From assembly GCF_004297125.1 (NCBI RefSeq), contig NZ_SCVD01000021.1, forward strand, positions 337,950-401,949: DNA of 64,000 nucleotides. The letters are read 5' to 3'. The notes beneath the pieces are model-generated. The model was not told the origin of the DNA, did no database searches, and worked only from the letters and a program-made list of their open reading frames with translations. A program made the position numbers and the translations under genes. Shown here in pieces: positions 1-9,144 of this stretch. The stretch comes from Phenylobacterium sp. (GTDB lineage Bacteria; Pseudomonadota; Alphaproteobacteria; Caulobacterales; Caulobacteraceae). Every line of letters starts with the position of its first letter. Within the stretch, counting starts at the first letter, position 1.

Positions 1-12
1 CTTTGTCGAAGC

Positions 13-438
13 TCAGCCGGCGGTGCGGATCGGGATGGAATGCACCCGTTTTTCCGGCTCCGGCCTCGCCAGATCGATGTGGAGCAGGCCGTGCTCCAGG
101 GTCGCTCCATCCACCACCATCCCGTCGGCCAGGACGAAGCTTCGGACGAAGCCCCGGGCGGCGATGCCTCGATGCAGATAGGCATCCTCGGACTTCCCCG
201 TGGCCTGGCCTTCGCGCTTGCCGGCCACCACCAGCTGGCGGTCTTCGACGGTCACGCTGAGCTGGTCGGGCGAGAAGCCCGCGACGGCCAGGGTGATGCG
301 AAGGGCGCCTTCGCCGCGATCCTCCACATTGTAGGGTGGATAGCTCTCGGCCGCGGCCTTAGCCGCCCGTTCGATCAGGCTTCGGGTATGTTCGAAGCCC
401 AGCAGAAACGGGCTGTCGAAAATCAGACTACGGTTCAT
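13..438 (-). CDS. Hsp20 (alpha-crystallin) small heat-shock protein
   Basis: This 141-residue protein is a small heat-shock chaperone of the IbpA type, a cytoplasmic holdase that binds unfolding proteins without ATP. The N-terminal segment (MNRSLIFDSPFLLGFEHTR, residues 1-19) resembles IbpA-like proteins of alphaproteobacteria. The alpha-crystallin domain covers roughly residues 35-130, with the usual GFSPDQLSVTVEDRQLVVAG strand region and an A-rich central turn. The family I-x-I tail motif is recognisable as IPI near the C-terminus. The ATG at 438 is preceded by GAGGA-like sequence. Length is normal for the family. A degraded second Hsp20 gene lies at 41706-41961. The product call is firm; the cellular trigger cannot be read from the sequence. 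Confidence 0.9.
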   Translation of the reverse strand: MNRSLIFDSPFLLGFEHTRSLIERAAKAAAESYPPYNVEDRGEGALRITLAVAGFSPDQLSVTVEDRQLVVAGKREGQATGKSEDAYLHRGIAARGFVRSFVLADGMVVDGATLEHGLLHIDLARPEPEKRVHSIPIRTAG

Positions 439-656
439 TCCTCAGAGTCCTCGCTGGAAGCGACTCTCCGATCGAACCGCCCGGCATCGGCTCGGTTCGA
501 CCGGACCCAGCTTATGTGGGAACCCGCACCGCCTTGATCAATGATGGGCGTGGAAGACCCAGATGGCCCCGCGTCGTGTTCAGCCGCTGGAACAGCAGGT
601 CGGGCGCCGGCGCCCCGTCGTGCATTGGGCTTACGAGGCTACGGATCGTGGACGCG

Positions 657-1178
657 TCACTTGGCGTAGAAGCTGAGGGTGGCGGAGTCGTGGAACGCCT
701 TGCCGTCGGCCGCCACCACGCGGATTTCCATCTTGTGCGGCCCGGGCTTCACGATCCCCGCGGGCAGGGTCACGCGGAAGCCCGACGGCGTCACGGCCCC
801 GGTCTTGTAGTAGGCCGCCACGTCCTGGCGCTCGCCGCCGTAGTTCGTGCCGTAGGCGACGCCGTCGATAACGATGTCGATGGCCTTGCCCGCGGTCCTG
901 GCCACCGGGTCGAAGCCGAAGCCGGAGAAGGTGGTGGGCTGCCCGGACTGGATCGTGGCGGGGATGTTCAGCGGGTCCTGCGCCCCGTTGATCATGTCGA
1001 GCGTGAAGACCGCCATCTCCGGGCGCTTGGCCAGGCCGGCGGACGCCGGCGGCATGACCGTGGGTGCGCCCGCGGCGGCTGCGGCCGCCGCGGCGACCGC
1101 AGCGGGGCGGGGCTTCGGCTTGTCGCAGGCCGAGACGGTCAGGAGCAGGATCGCGGCGAGCGGCAGGGCGGCTTTCAC
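657..1178 (-). CDS. putative lipoprotein with Ala-rich linker
   Basis: A 173-residue protein starting at a GTG (1178) with GGAG eight bases upstream. The first 20 residues are a lipoprotein signal peptide with lipobox VSAC, so the mature protein is probably anchored to a membrane through its first cysteine. An alanine/proline-rich spacer (about residues 25-50) leads to a soluble domain of about 110 residues. That domain contains a GFGFDP turn and the C-terminal strand SATLSFYAK. I do not recognise the domain; its alternating hydrophobic pattern suggests a beta-sandwich. An upstream in-frame ATG at 1214 is less likely because it has no ribosome binding site and places charged residues before the signal. 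It belongs to the intact flank left of the tRNA boundary. Confidence 0.7.
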   Translation of the reverse strand: MKAALPLAAILLLTVSACDKPKPRPAAVAAAAAAAAGAPTVMPPASAGLAKRPEMAVFTLDMINGAQDPLNIPATIQSGQPTTFSGFGFDPVARTAGKAIDIVIDGVAYGTNYGGERQDVAAYYKTGAVTPSGFRVTLPAGIVKPGPHKMEIRVVAADGKAFHDSATLSFYAK

Positions 1179-1400
1179 GGTCGGATCTCCGAGGTCGAGA
1201 GGGTTGATTGCCACAACGCCGGGGTGCGGAGAAGCGGTTCGGCGTTCCGCGCCGCCGCGATGATCCCCAGTGATGCGGCGACCAGCGGCGGCCGCCGGCC
1301 GGCCCGCTCGCGGGCACGGCCAGCGCCCCCAGGGCCCCGGCGCCCTCGCGGAGTTGGGGCGAACGACCTCCGCGCCCGACGGCGCGGAGGTCGCCGGACG

Positions 1401-2030
1401 CTAGGTCGCGATTCCTTCGGCGATCAAGGCGCGCCGCCGGCGGAGGGACGCGCCCGCCAGGCCGAAGCCGGCGATCATCAGGGCCCATGTCGCAGGTTCC
1501 GGCACGGCGGGAAGGTCTAGTTCGCCCGCCAGGGTCAGGCTGTTGATCGGCCGGGGGACCGTGCGGTTGAGGACGCCCACGCCTTCGAAGGCGCCGCTGG
1601 CGCCCAGGAAGCGGCCGGTTCCTCCGGTGACGACGTAGTGGACGAAGGAATCGAAATAGCCCGGCATGCCGGCGATCGCGACCAGTTCTCCGGCCGTCGT
1701 CCCGAACAGCTCGTCGCCCAGGTCGAAGGCGAAGCTGAACGACCCGCCGGTGTAGCTGGAGCCCACGCCGGGGGGTGGCGGAACCAGGCAGTGCGCCTGG
1801 CTGGGCCCGAAGGCTCCGAAGTTCGACGCGCCGCTGGTCGTGGCGGTCAGGGGCGAGAAGCTGACCATGACCTGGCCCGCGGCGCAGGAAGGATTCGGCG
1901 CTGGGGGTGGGGTGTCGTTGGTGAAGCTGCCGCTGAAGGCCACGACCGCCGCGCTGGCGGGCGCCGCGGCGCAGATCGAGAACACGGCCAGCAGAGCGCC
2001 TGGCAGCGTGTAGGGGAAGACGCGGTTCAT
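1401..2030 (-). CDS. PEPxxWA-CTERM sorting-domain secreted protein
   Basis: A 209-residue exported protein. Residues 1-28 form a signal peptide ending ASAA. The C-terminus carries the exosortase-type sorting signal: VPEPATWALM, the hydrophobic segment IAGFGLAGASL and an RRRR stop. This is the PEPxxWA variant common in Caulobacterales and sphingomonads. By family knowledge such proteins are processed at the inner membrane and delivered to the surface or to exopolysaccharide. The body is rich in Gly, Ser and Pro and has two cysteines, with no recognised enzymatic domain. The chosen ATG (2030) has GGAG six bases upstream; a longer reading frame to 2387 exists but would bury the signal peptide. 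The target surface structure is unknown. Confidence 0.85.
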   Translation of the reverse strand: MNRVFPYTLPGALLAVFSICAAAPASAAVVAFSGSFTNDTPPPAPNPSCAAGQVMVSFSPLTATTSGASNFGAFGPSQAHCLVPPPPGVGSSYTGGSFSFAFDLGDELFGTTAGELVAIAGMPGYFDSFVHYVVTGGTGRFLGASGAFEGVGVLNRTVPRPINSLTLAGELDLPAVPEPATWALMIAGFGLAGASLRRRRALIAEGIAT

Positions 2031-2437
2031 GCTATTCTCCGGTTGTCTGGGCCGCCCGAAGCGGCGGGTCCAGACGAGGCGGATCGCGGCGCGCAGGGGA
2101 ATGATGGACCTCTGACGGTTTGCCGATGGTTTTCTAATCTCGTCTGGAATCAGGGTTTGTGCGCCGCGCCGCTCATACGGACGGGCGTCCCGGCGACGGT
2201 GGAATCCGCAGTCCGGGCGAGTCTGGCCGCGGGCCGTCTGCTGCGCCACAAGACGACGACGCGGTTCGTGCCGGTGTCGCCCCATGCGCACCGACATGCG
2301 GTTCATCGCCCGTGCCGAGAGCGCGGCCTGTCGAACGCTGGGAAGCGCGATGCGGCCTGAGGCTGCATTTTTGGCTCGCCTGTGCAACTCATAGATGCAA
2401 GCCTTGCGAAACGCATCCTCGCGAGAGACCCACGTCC
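2031..2437. other. intergenic region between divergent genes
   Basis: About 400 bases separate the PEP-CTERM gene (leftward) from the unknown gene at 2438 (rightward). It must hold both promoters, but I see no clear palindrome, RNA gene or conserved coding segment. Confidence 0.4.
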
Positions 2438-3268
2438 ATGGCGGAAATCCTGATCGACGGAGAACTCTTCCTCCGCTGGCTCCGCAGCGATGCGGCGGAT
2501 CTCGCCTTGCTGGCCGGCTGCGAGTTCGATGATGGCGAGCGGGAAAACCTGTTGTCGGTGACGGGCGCCGACCGGCGACGCCAGGTCCTGATCTGCGTCG
2601 ACGACAGGGGCGAGGCTCGCATCGCCTTCAGCCGCCTTTCCAAGGGCTTCCCCGTTGTCCCGCCCGGCCATCCGCTGATCGCTGCGGTGGAGGCTGGGCT
2701 TTCTCTTCAGGAGCGGGCCGACCGGGAGGCCCAACAGGAGATGGGACCCGAGTTCGCGATCCAGTTCACGTCTTCCGTTGACCTGAACCGGGTCCACGCA
2801 GCCGTCATGGCGTTCCGCGCCAACCGGCTGCCGGAGGAGGCGGAGCGATACGATCAGTTCGACGCGTTGAAGCGCAACAGGCTCTATGCCCAAGGCGCCC
2901 GGATCGCCGAACGCTGGCGGGATCTGGCCAAAGCCGCGGGGGCGCCCTGGGCCGACATCGCGCTGAATCTCGCCTGGTTCCTTCGGGTCACCGAACAGCC
3001 GCTGCGCGCCATTTCGGCGGTGGAAGAATTCTGGCGCGCCAGGGGACCTCGACCTTCCCCGCGCCTGCGCGCGGCGCTGGCGACGGTCGAAGCCGCCGCG
3101 TACACGGACAAGTTCGAACGCCGTGGCGGCCAGCGGCCCGATCTGGTCGCAGCCTGGAACGCCATCGGCCGGGCATGGGCGATCGAAGCCGAACGCGATC
3201 ATCCCGAAGTCAGCAGCGTCTATCGCAGGCTCGAGGGGTTCGGCCCCGATCCGCGACGGAGCCGCTGA
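2438..3268 (+). CDS. conserved hypothetical protein
   Basis: A 276-residue protein, apparently cytoplasmic (no signal peptide or membrane segment), that I do not recognise. It is rich in Ala, Arg and Leu with mostly helical periodicity, especially residues 110-260, where repeated A-x-x-W/L patterns resemble a helical-repeat fold. The N-terminal 60 residues look like a small alpha/beta domain. ATG 2438 was chosen because homologous-looking coding bias begins there; the upstream in-frame extension to 2159 is low-complexity and lacks a ribosome binding site. It is the last gene before the tRNA remnant and integrase, so it probably belongs to the stable chromosome. Confidence 0.6.
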   Translation: MAEILIDGELFLRWLRSDAADLALLAGCEFDDGERENLLSVTGADRRRQVLICVDDRGEARIAFSRLSKGFPVVPPGHPLIAAVEAGLSLQERADREAQQEMGPEFAIQFTSSVDLNRVHAAVMAFRANRLPEEAERYDQFDALKRNRLYAQGARIAERWRDLAKAAGAPWADIALNLAWFLRVTEQPLRAISAVEEFWRARGPRPSPRLRAALATVEAAAYTDKFERRGGQRPDLVAAWNAIGRAWAIEAERDHPEVSSVYRRLEGFGPDPRRSR

Positions 3269-3308
3269 GCGGTTCGCGAGCGGTTTCCGGCGAAGCCCGA
3301 AACGGAGA

Positions 3309-3333
3309 AAGCCCGCCGGGTTTGCCGGCGGGC
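3309..3333 (-). terminator. rho-independent terminator after tRNA-Ala
   Basis: A nine-pair GC stem (GCCCGCCGG / CCGGCGGGC) with a five-base loop is followed on the minus strand by TTTCTCC. It sits just downstream of the CCA end of the tRNA-Ala remnant, the usual place for a tRNA terminator. It supports the view that the tRNA 3' end is in its original chromosomal context on this side. Confidence 0.8.
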
Positions 3334-3338
3334 TTCCA

Positions 3339-3383
3339 TGGTGGAGCTAAGCGGAGTCGAACCGCTGACCTCTTGAATGCCAT
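3339..3383 (-). other. 3' fragment of tRNA-Ala(GGC), attachment site of the island
   Basis: Read on the minus strand, the segment starts in the anticodon loop (ATGGCAT, anticodon GGC), continues with TCAAGAGGTC and the T-arm GGTTCGACTCC, and ends TTAGCTCCACCA. The D-arm and the 5' half are absent: upstream the sequence changes abruptly to unrelated DNA. A 45-base 3' tRNA fragment next to a tyrosine integrase is the expected scar of integration, with the complete tRNA restored at the other island end. That end is not in this window, so if the model is right the island extends past position 64000. Confidence 0.85.
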
Positions 3384-3551
3384 GGGCCCCGGAGGCCATT
3401 TTCGGCCTGTTTCAGGCGATCTCATTTCGTTTCTAACTCATTGTAGGAGTTGAAGAAATGGAGGACTTGGGCAAAACTGGGAACGGGTGAAACCTGGGTA
3501 CCAATTTTGCCTGTTGGTACCCATGCGGTACCCAGAAAAGGGCCTCCTGCG

Positions 3552-4883
3552 ATGCCGAAACTGACTGAAAAACTGGTCGCCGCACTGGCCCCGGAGGCCG
3601 CGGAGTACGTCGTTTGGGACACCGAGGTGACCGGCCTGGGCGTGCGGGTCCGGCCCACCGGCTCAAAAAGCTTCATCCTGGTCTACCGGCGGGGCGGCAA
3701 GAAACGGAAGCACACCATGGGTCCGCTGCGGGCGGACTATGGCGTGAAGGAAGCCCGCGACCGCGCCGGCGATCTGCTGCACGGCTTGCGCAGCGGCGTC
3801 GACCCACAGGACGCCAAGGCCGAGGAACGCGGGGCGATCAGCGTCTCCGAACTCGCCGACGCCTACCTGGAGGACGGTCCCGCGCTGAAGCCCGAGAAGA
3901 AGGCGAGCAGCTGGGACACCGATCGCGGGATCTTCAAGAACCACGTCAAGCCGCTGATCGGCCGGATCCTCGCCCGCGAAGTCACGAAGAACGACGTGGC
4001 GATGATGCAGCTCGACATCTCGAAGGGGAAGACCGCCAGGTCCGAGAAGACCGGTCACCGGCGCCGCTCCAACGTGAAGGGCGGCAAGCGAATCGCCTCC
4101 ATGGCCGTCGTGGTGCTCGCCGCCTGCTACCAGTGGGGGATCGAAACCGGCCGGGTGACCCACAATCCGGCGCGCGGCGTCAAAGGCTTCAAGACGACGC
4201 GCCGCGAGCGCTATCTCTCGGAAAGGGAGGTCGCCTGCTTCAGCGAAGCGATCGCCGAGATCGAGCGCGAACAGCCGCACATGGAGGTGATGGCGGACGC
4301 CGTGCGGCTGCTGATGCTCACGGGCTGCCGGAAGAGCGAGATCCTGACCCTGGAATGGGCCTGGGTCGACTGGACCAAGAGCTGCCTGCGGCTGCCGGAC
4401 TCGAAGACCGGCGCCAAGGTCGTTCCGCTCGCCGACGCCGCCGTGACCATCCTGAAGCGCCGCTGGGAGGCGAACCGCCCCGAGCCGGACATGCGCGGGC
4501 ACAATTCCGGCGAACATCCGGAGCCGAAGCGTCGCTCGCCTTTCGTGCTGCCCGCCATGAAGGGCGACGGCTGCTATGTCGGTCTCGGCCATCACTGGGA
4601 AATGGTCCGCGTCCGGGCGAACCAGGTCTCGCGCACGCGGGCGCAGGAGGCCGGCGATCACCCCGATGATGTCGCGCCGCTGACCAATGTCCGCCTGCAC
4701 GATCTGCGGCACAGTTTCGCCAGCTTTGCCATCGCTGATGGCGCGTCGCTGTTCATGGTCGGCAAGGTGCTCGGCCACAAGCAGTCGCGCACAACGGAAA
4801 TCTACGCCCACCTGAGCGACGACCCGATCAAGCAGGTTGCGAACCGCACCGCGTCCCGCGTGGCCGCCGCAATGGGCGGATAG
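3552..4883 (+). CDS. tyrosine integrase of a tRNA-targeted genomic island
   Basis: A 443-residue site-specific recombinase. The N-terminus (MPKLTEKLV onward, to about residue 90) matches the arm-binding DUF4102-type domain of P4-like integrases. A SAM-like core-binding domain follows (about 100-200), then the catalytic domain. Catalytic residues are visible in order: R in TGCRKSEIL, HxxR in LHDLRHSFAS, H in LGHKQ, and the tyrosine nucleophile in TTEIYAHL. The gene appears intact. The ATG at 3552 is preferred over 3450 because the homologous N-terminus begins there. It lies 170 bases from the tRNA-Ala fragment, reading into the island, which is the standard int-att arrangement. It is likely responsible for excision and integration of the region to its right. 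Confidence 0.9.
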   Translation: MPKLTEKLVAALAPEAAEYVVWDTEVTGLGVRVRPTGSKSFILVYRRGGKKRKHTMGPLRADYGVKEARDRAGDLLHGLRSGVDPQDAKAEERGAISVSELADAYLEDGPALKPEKKASSWDTDRGIFKNHVKPLIGRILAREVTKNDVAMMQLDISKGKTARSEKTGHRRRSNVKGGKRIASMAVVVLAACYQWGIETGRVTHNPARGVKGFKTTRRERYLSEREVACFSEAIAEIEREQPHMEVMADAVRLLMLTGCRKSEILTLEWAWVDWTKSCLRLPDSKTGAKVVPLADAAVTILKRRWEANRPEPDMRGHNSGEHPEPKRRSPFVLPAMKGDGCYVGLGHHWEMVRVRANQVSRTRAQEAGDHPDDVAPLTNVRLHDLRHSFASFAIADGASLFMVGKVLGHKQSRTTEIYAHLSDDPIKQVANRTASRVAAAMGG

Positions 4884-5248
4884 GCGGGCGGGCTTCACGA
4901 GCCCACGGTGGACCGTGATCATGGGACACAACCGGCCCATTCGCACCCTGTTGGGTCGTCCGAGCGTCTATGCCTCGAGCTGAGGTGGGCGGACCGAACG
5001 CGTCCGAGCGGGCCCTCGCGAGCGCCGCGCATGGCGCCGACAACACTTTGGGTAGGGGGAACCCGGATTCGGCGAGCAGCGCGGCGGCCTCGCCGCCACT
5101 CAGTCCCGCCGACACGTCCAGCCAGTCCTGCGCGTCCAGCAACGCCGGACCGGGGGCGTGCTGATCCAGACGCTGGGCCGGCTAACCTGCGGGACTTGGC
5201 GGGCAGTCGCGTTCGTGCGCGGGCGAAACCGGCGCGACGGGCGCCCCG
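4884..5248. other. 365 bases without a recognisable gene
   Basis: No conserved product is recognised. A leftward frame (4828-5142) has a stretch reading DWLDVSAGLSGGEAAALLAES that looks coding-like, but it runs into the integrase on the other strand and I cannot assign it. Confidence 0.3.
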
Positions 5249-5484
5249 TTGAACCTATCCGACGATGGCTCAGGGGGCCCCTTGACCGATCCGAACGCCC
5301 GGTTGGTTCTCTATGTCGAGGATGATCCCGCAGTCCTCAAACTCGGCGTCGTGGCCCTGGAAGACGCGGGTTCCGGGTTGAGCCCGTCCAATCGGGCGTC
5401 GACGCTATTCGTGAGCTCGAGCAGTCCGGCGCGTCTTTCCGCGCGCTGGTGACGGACATCGACCTGCCGGGCGGGCCCAACTGA
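5249..5484 (+). pseudogene. response-regulator receiver domain fragment, frameshifted
   Basis: The reading frame begins as a CheY-like receiver (RLVLYVEDDPAVLKLGVVALEDAG, with the acidic DD pair). Near 5371 it loses frame: one T appears missing. The +1 frame then continues with VEPVQSGVDAIRELEQSG and ALVTDIDLPGG, which includes the phospho-acceptor Asp context, and stops at 5482-5484. The domain ends right after this motif, so the output half is absent. It is a remnant, probably of the same kind of two-component system as the kinase at 6079. Confidence 0.7.
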
Positions 5485-6078
5485 CGACCGTCGAGTCCGA
5501 GCGCGACGTATTGCATGAACTTGCAGGCAGAGGCGCGGAACCTCCAAGCTTCGGACACAGCCAAGCTACATCGACGCAAACCGTAGCTATCCAATCGGGC
5601 GCTTGAAAGCGTCACGTCTTGCGCGCGAAGCAAGACTTGACGCGGGAACCCCATCTGATCCTGGAGAGAGTCCGCGCACCGTCAGGCGATGACGGCGGGG
5701 CGCGCCGCCAAACCGCCGCCGGCCCCAAAGGGGCGGCCACGCCGGCGCACCGCAAGAGCCGCTGTTTGAGCGGCGGGCTGCGCGCGACCGACGGGCGCTG
5801 TCCGAACCCGATGGGGGCGTTGCGGGGCAGGCTGTGCAAAAACTCCGGAAGGTCGTCGGGTACGATCACCACGCCGTAGTCAGCACGAGAAGACCCGGCT
5901 CGCGGCATCATCAGCTAGGCCTCCAGGGTGCTCGACGACAGGCTGCCAGGAGCACGGGCTCTGAGCGTAAGTGAGCCCGAATGTCGCAGTGCTGGCGGCG
6001 TTCGACAGCGCAATGTTAACCGTGCCTTCCCTATTCACCCGTCATCTCGAAGGCCAGAAGCAGGCTTAGGGGCGACGG
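5485..6078. other. 594 bases without a supported gene
   Basis: Between the receiver remnant and the sensor kinase I see no RNA gene or conserved domain. A leftward frame at 5612-5911 (99 residues, with a segment DYGVVIVPDDLPEFLHSL) could be a decayed gene but matches nothing I know. Confidence 0.3.
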
Positions 6079-8527
6079 GTGACTTCGAGATACGAAACCG
6101 AGCGCCTCGCGGCCCTGCACGGCTTGGACGTCCTCGACACCCCGCCGGAAGCCATGTTCGACAGTATGACCCGGCTTGCGGCGCTGACGTTTCAGACGCC
6201 GATCGCCCTGGTCTCCTTGGTCGACACCGACCGGCAATGGTTCAAGTCCTGCGTGGGCCTGGATGTCCGCGAGACCTCTCGGGACGTGGCCTTCTGTGAT
6301 CACGCCATTCGGCAGCCGGGCGTCATGGTGGTGCTCGACGCCACGCAAGATTCCCGTTTCGCCGGCAATCCCCTGGTCACCCGGCGAGCTTGGGATCCGA
6401 TTCTACGCCGGCGCGCCGCTGATGACGTCGTTGGGGCACAGGCTGGGTACGCTGTGCATCATCGACCAGCATCCACGCGCGTCCTTTGACGAAGTCCAGC
6501 GCGCCCAACTGGCGGCGATGGCTAACGCGGTCACCGACGCGATGATCATGCGGCGTGACATCTCCAACTTCATATCGCTGGAGCGAGATCGGGCCAAGGA
6601 TCGCGCTCTCTTGGCGCAAGCCGAAGAGATGGCGGGAGTCGGTCATTGGTCCTGGGATGCAACGACCGACACGACGTTCTGGTCTCCCGCCGTTTACCGC
6701 ATCCATGGGTATGACCCCGCGCTGCCGCCGCCTGACCTTGCTGGAGTCCTGGCACTATATCATCCTGACGACGCCGCGACCCTGGCCAGCCTCGTCGAAC
6801 GCGCCGTGTCCCAGGGCGAACCCTACTCGCTGAATGCACGGATCATCCGGCCGGATGGCGAAACCCGGCATGTGTCGGCGCGCGGGACCTGCGATCGCGA
6901 CGAAACGGGCGCCGTGCGTTCGCTGGTCGGCACCTTCGTCGACGTTACCGACCTTAAGCTCGCGGATGAAAACCTTCGCGCCAATGAGGCGCGCCTCAAG
7001 TTCCTGATGGATCAGTCGGCGGACCTGATCATTCGCGTTGAGCCTGGCCGGGGCATCACCTGGGTTTCCCCGAGTTGCCGCCTCTACGGATATGAGCCGG
7101 AAGATCTCGTCGGAACCTTTGCTCTCGAGCTCGTCCATCCTGATGATCTGGCGAATGTTGAAGCGGTGCGTGCCGCGCGGTTCGCGGGTCTCCCGGACCC
7201 GCCGGGAAGCACCCGTGAACACCGCATCCGCCACAAGGACGGAAGCTGGATCTGTGTTCAGGGCAACCCGACCCTGATCAGGGTCGCGGACGGCCAGGTC
7301 CTCGAGATCGTCAACGTCCTGAGGGACGTGACCGTCCAGCGCGAAACCGCACGCGCCCTTGAGGCGGCCCGTGATACGGCCGAGGCGGCCGCTCAGGTGA
7401 AGACCGACTTCATGGCCAACATGAGCCATGAGATCCGCACTCCGCTGACCGCGATCCTGGGCTACACGACCCTGCTTTCGGAACGACCGGAGCTACACCT
7501 TGAGGCGCGTACTTACGTTTCGCGCCTTGGTAATGCCGGTCAGGCCTTGCTGGCGATCGTCAACGACATTCTTGATTTCTCGAAACTTGAGGCCGGGCAG
7601 GTCGTCATTTCGCCGAAGCCAACGCAGCCCTCCAATTTGCTTCGCGAGACGTTGCTGATGTTTGCGCCGCAGGCCGATGCAAAGGGCATCGAACTCGATT
7701 TCGCAACCGTTGGCGAACTGCCGGGCGCGTTGCTGGTCGATCCTGACAAGACGCGCCAGATCCTGCTCAATCTGATTGGCAATGCAGTGAAGTTCACCGA
7801 CCGGGGGCACGTGCGCCTGACGGCCAGCTATGACGCTGCCAACGGCCAGTTCGATGTTTGGGTTGAGGACACCGGCCCGGGCATGACCCAGGAACAGACC
7901 CACAAGCTCTTCCAGAGATTCTCGCAGGTCGACGGGTCGTCGACGCGCCGCCATGGTGGAACAGGTTTGGGACTGGCGATCAGCCGTGGCCTCGCCGAAG
8001 CTATGGGCGGGGACATCGACGTGGCGAGCGGGCTGGGCCGAGGTTCGACTTTCCATCTCCGGATTGCGGCCGTCGCCGCGGAAGTCGCTGACGATTTCGA
8101 AACCACAGAAGCAGCTGGACGCGATGTGCTCGACGGAATTCGCGTGCTTGTCATCGACGACAATCCCATCAACCGCGAACTCGCCCGCGCGATCCTTTCG
8201 CCTTTCGGGGCCGAGATAAGCGAGGCGGCGTCGAGCCGCGATGGCCTCGCCATCGCGTCCGAGATGCCAGTCGACGTCATATTGTTGGATATGCGAATGC
8301 CAGAAATGGACGGGCCGGAAGTCCTAGCATGCCTGAGGGCTGGCGAAGGCCCCAACCAGTCCGTTCCGGTCCTGGCGTTTACGGCGGAAGCGGAGGAATT
8401 CTCGACACATGTCGTCGACGGCTTCGATGGGCTAGTCGCCAAGCCCATGATTCCGGCCGACGCCGTCGCAGCTATCCATGCGGCAATCGTTGGGGACTTC
8501 GAGGAGGCGGCTCGTGTTGCACTTTGA
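6079..8527 (+). pseudogene. hybrid sensor histidine kinase (GAF-PAS-PAS-HisKA-HATPase-REC), one frameshift
   Basis: The 5' frame encodes a GAF domain (YETERLAALHGLDVLDTPPE onward). At 6379-6382 an ACCCGG run carries one C too many: removing it gives VTGELGIRFYAGAPL and joins the GAF N-terminus to the downstream frame. The rest contains two PAS regions (GHWSWD; LKFLMDQSADLIIRVEPG), the H-box SHEIRTPLTAILGY, the N-box LLNLIGNAVKF, G-boxes DTGPGM and GGTGLGLAIS, and a C-terminal receiver with VLVIDDNPINREL, LLDMRMPEMDG and the conserved Lys in VAKP. No membrane segment is seen, so it would be a cytoplasmic phosphorelay kinase of about 816 residues. If the extra C is a sequencing error the gene is intact; otherwise a product starting inside the GAF domain may still be made. 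Confidence 0.85.
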
Positions 8528-8783
8528 ACGAGACCGGCCGCGCATCCTGGTGGTGGATGACGACCCCATGGTGCCTGATATCGTGACGACCCGGCTCTCA
8601 CTGGCCGGGTGCACAACCTACAGCGCCCGCGATGGATTGGCCGCCGTCGAACGGATTCGGGAAGTCAGGCCTGTCGCCATGGTCTTGGACATCAACATGC
8701 CCGGGCTCGACGGCTTTGGCGTCCTGAAGCACATGAAGATTACCGGTTCGATCCGGTCGATCGCGACCCTTGAGCTTTGTTGA
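8514..8783 (+). pseudogene. response regulator receiver, cut by an IS1182 fragment
   Basis: A GTG start with GAGGAGG upstream overlaps the end of the sensor kinase by 14 bases, indicating translational coupling. The protein has a receiver domain: ILVVDDDPMVPDI, MVLDINMPGLDGFGVLKHM. It loses homology after about residue 78, where the alpha4/beta5 region with the conserved Thr and Lys should follow. The reading frame runs into a transposase start instead. It was presumably the phosphorelay partner of the kinase. Confidence 0.75.
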
Positions 8784-8975
8784 GGGATCTGCTCGGGACC
8801 AGATCAACCTGCTTCCCCCCTGCATCGACGACTATGTTGCTAGTAATGCATTGGCCCGCGTCGTCGATGCGTTCGTCCCCAGCTTGAACCTAGCTGAGCT
8901 GGGTTTCGGCCGCGCGCAGCTACGGGCCGTCCTGGATACCATCCAGCCGATATGCTGCGGCTCTACATTGCGGAT
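8770..8975 (+). mobile_element. IS1182-family transposase, N-terminal fragment
   Basis: From a TTG at 8770 the frame reads SFVEGSARDQINLLPPCIDDYVASNALARVVDAFV (given here as the family hallmark order: FVEG, LLPP, DDYV, VVDAFV), typical of IS1182 transposase N-termini. Near 8925 the frame shifts to ATGRPGYHPADMLRLYI, another family signature, and homology stops at about 8975. Everything downstream, including the catalytic DDE region, is missing. The fragment truncates the receiver gene and is itself cut by the IS21 end that follows. Confidence 0.75.
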
Positions 8976-8995
8976 TCCGGGCTGATCGCGCCCGT

Positions 8996-9086
8996 CATTC
9001 CGAAATGATGCCGCCCACCATTCCGATCTGATGCCGCCCACCGTTCCGATTAATCCCCGCGCGGCATTCCGAGATGATGCCGCCCA
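8996..9086 (+). repeat. four tandem 23-bp units, probable IS21 left-end transposase sites
   Basis: Units begin at 8996, 9019, 9042 and 9065, exactly 23 bases apart. Units 1, 2 and 4 match CATTCCGA-NN-TGATGCCGCCCA with only the two central bases changing; unit 3 keeps only CGTTCCGAT and is degenerate. IS21-family elements often carry several such repeats inside their ends, and an istA start follows at 9145, which fits that role. Confidence 0.7.
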
Positions 9087-9144
9087 GGGCGCGGGCCGTG
9101 AGGGTCTTCGTTGGCTCTAGGGTTCCTCCTTTTGGGAGGGGCCG

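Noticed and set aside
516..1520. Long rightward reading frame (334 codons) over the lipoprotein gene
   Set aside because: It is Arg/Gly-rich, has no domain and lies opposite two better leftward genes with signal peptides; a shadow of high-GC coding DNA.
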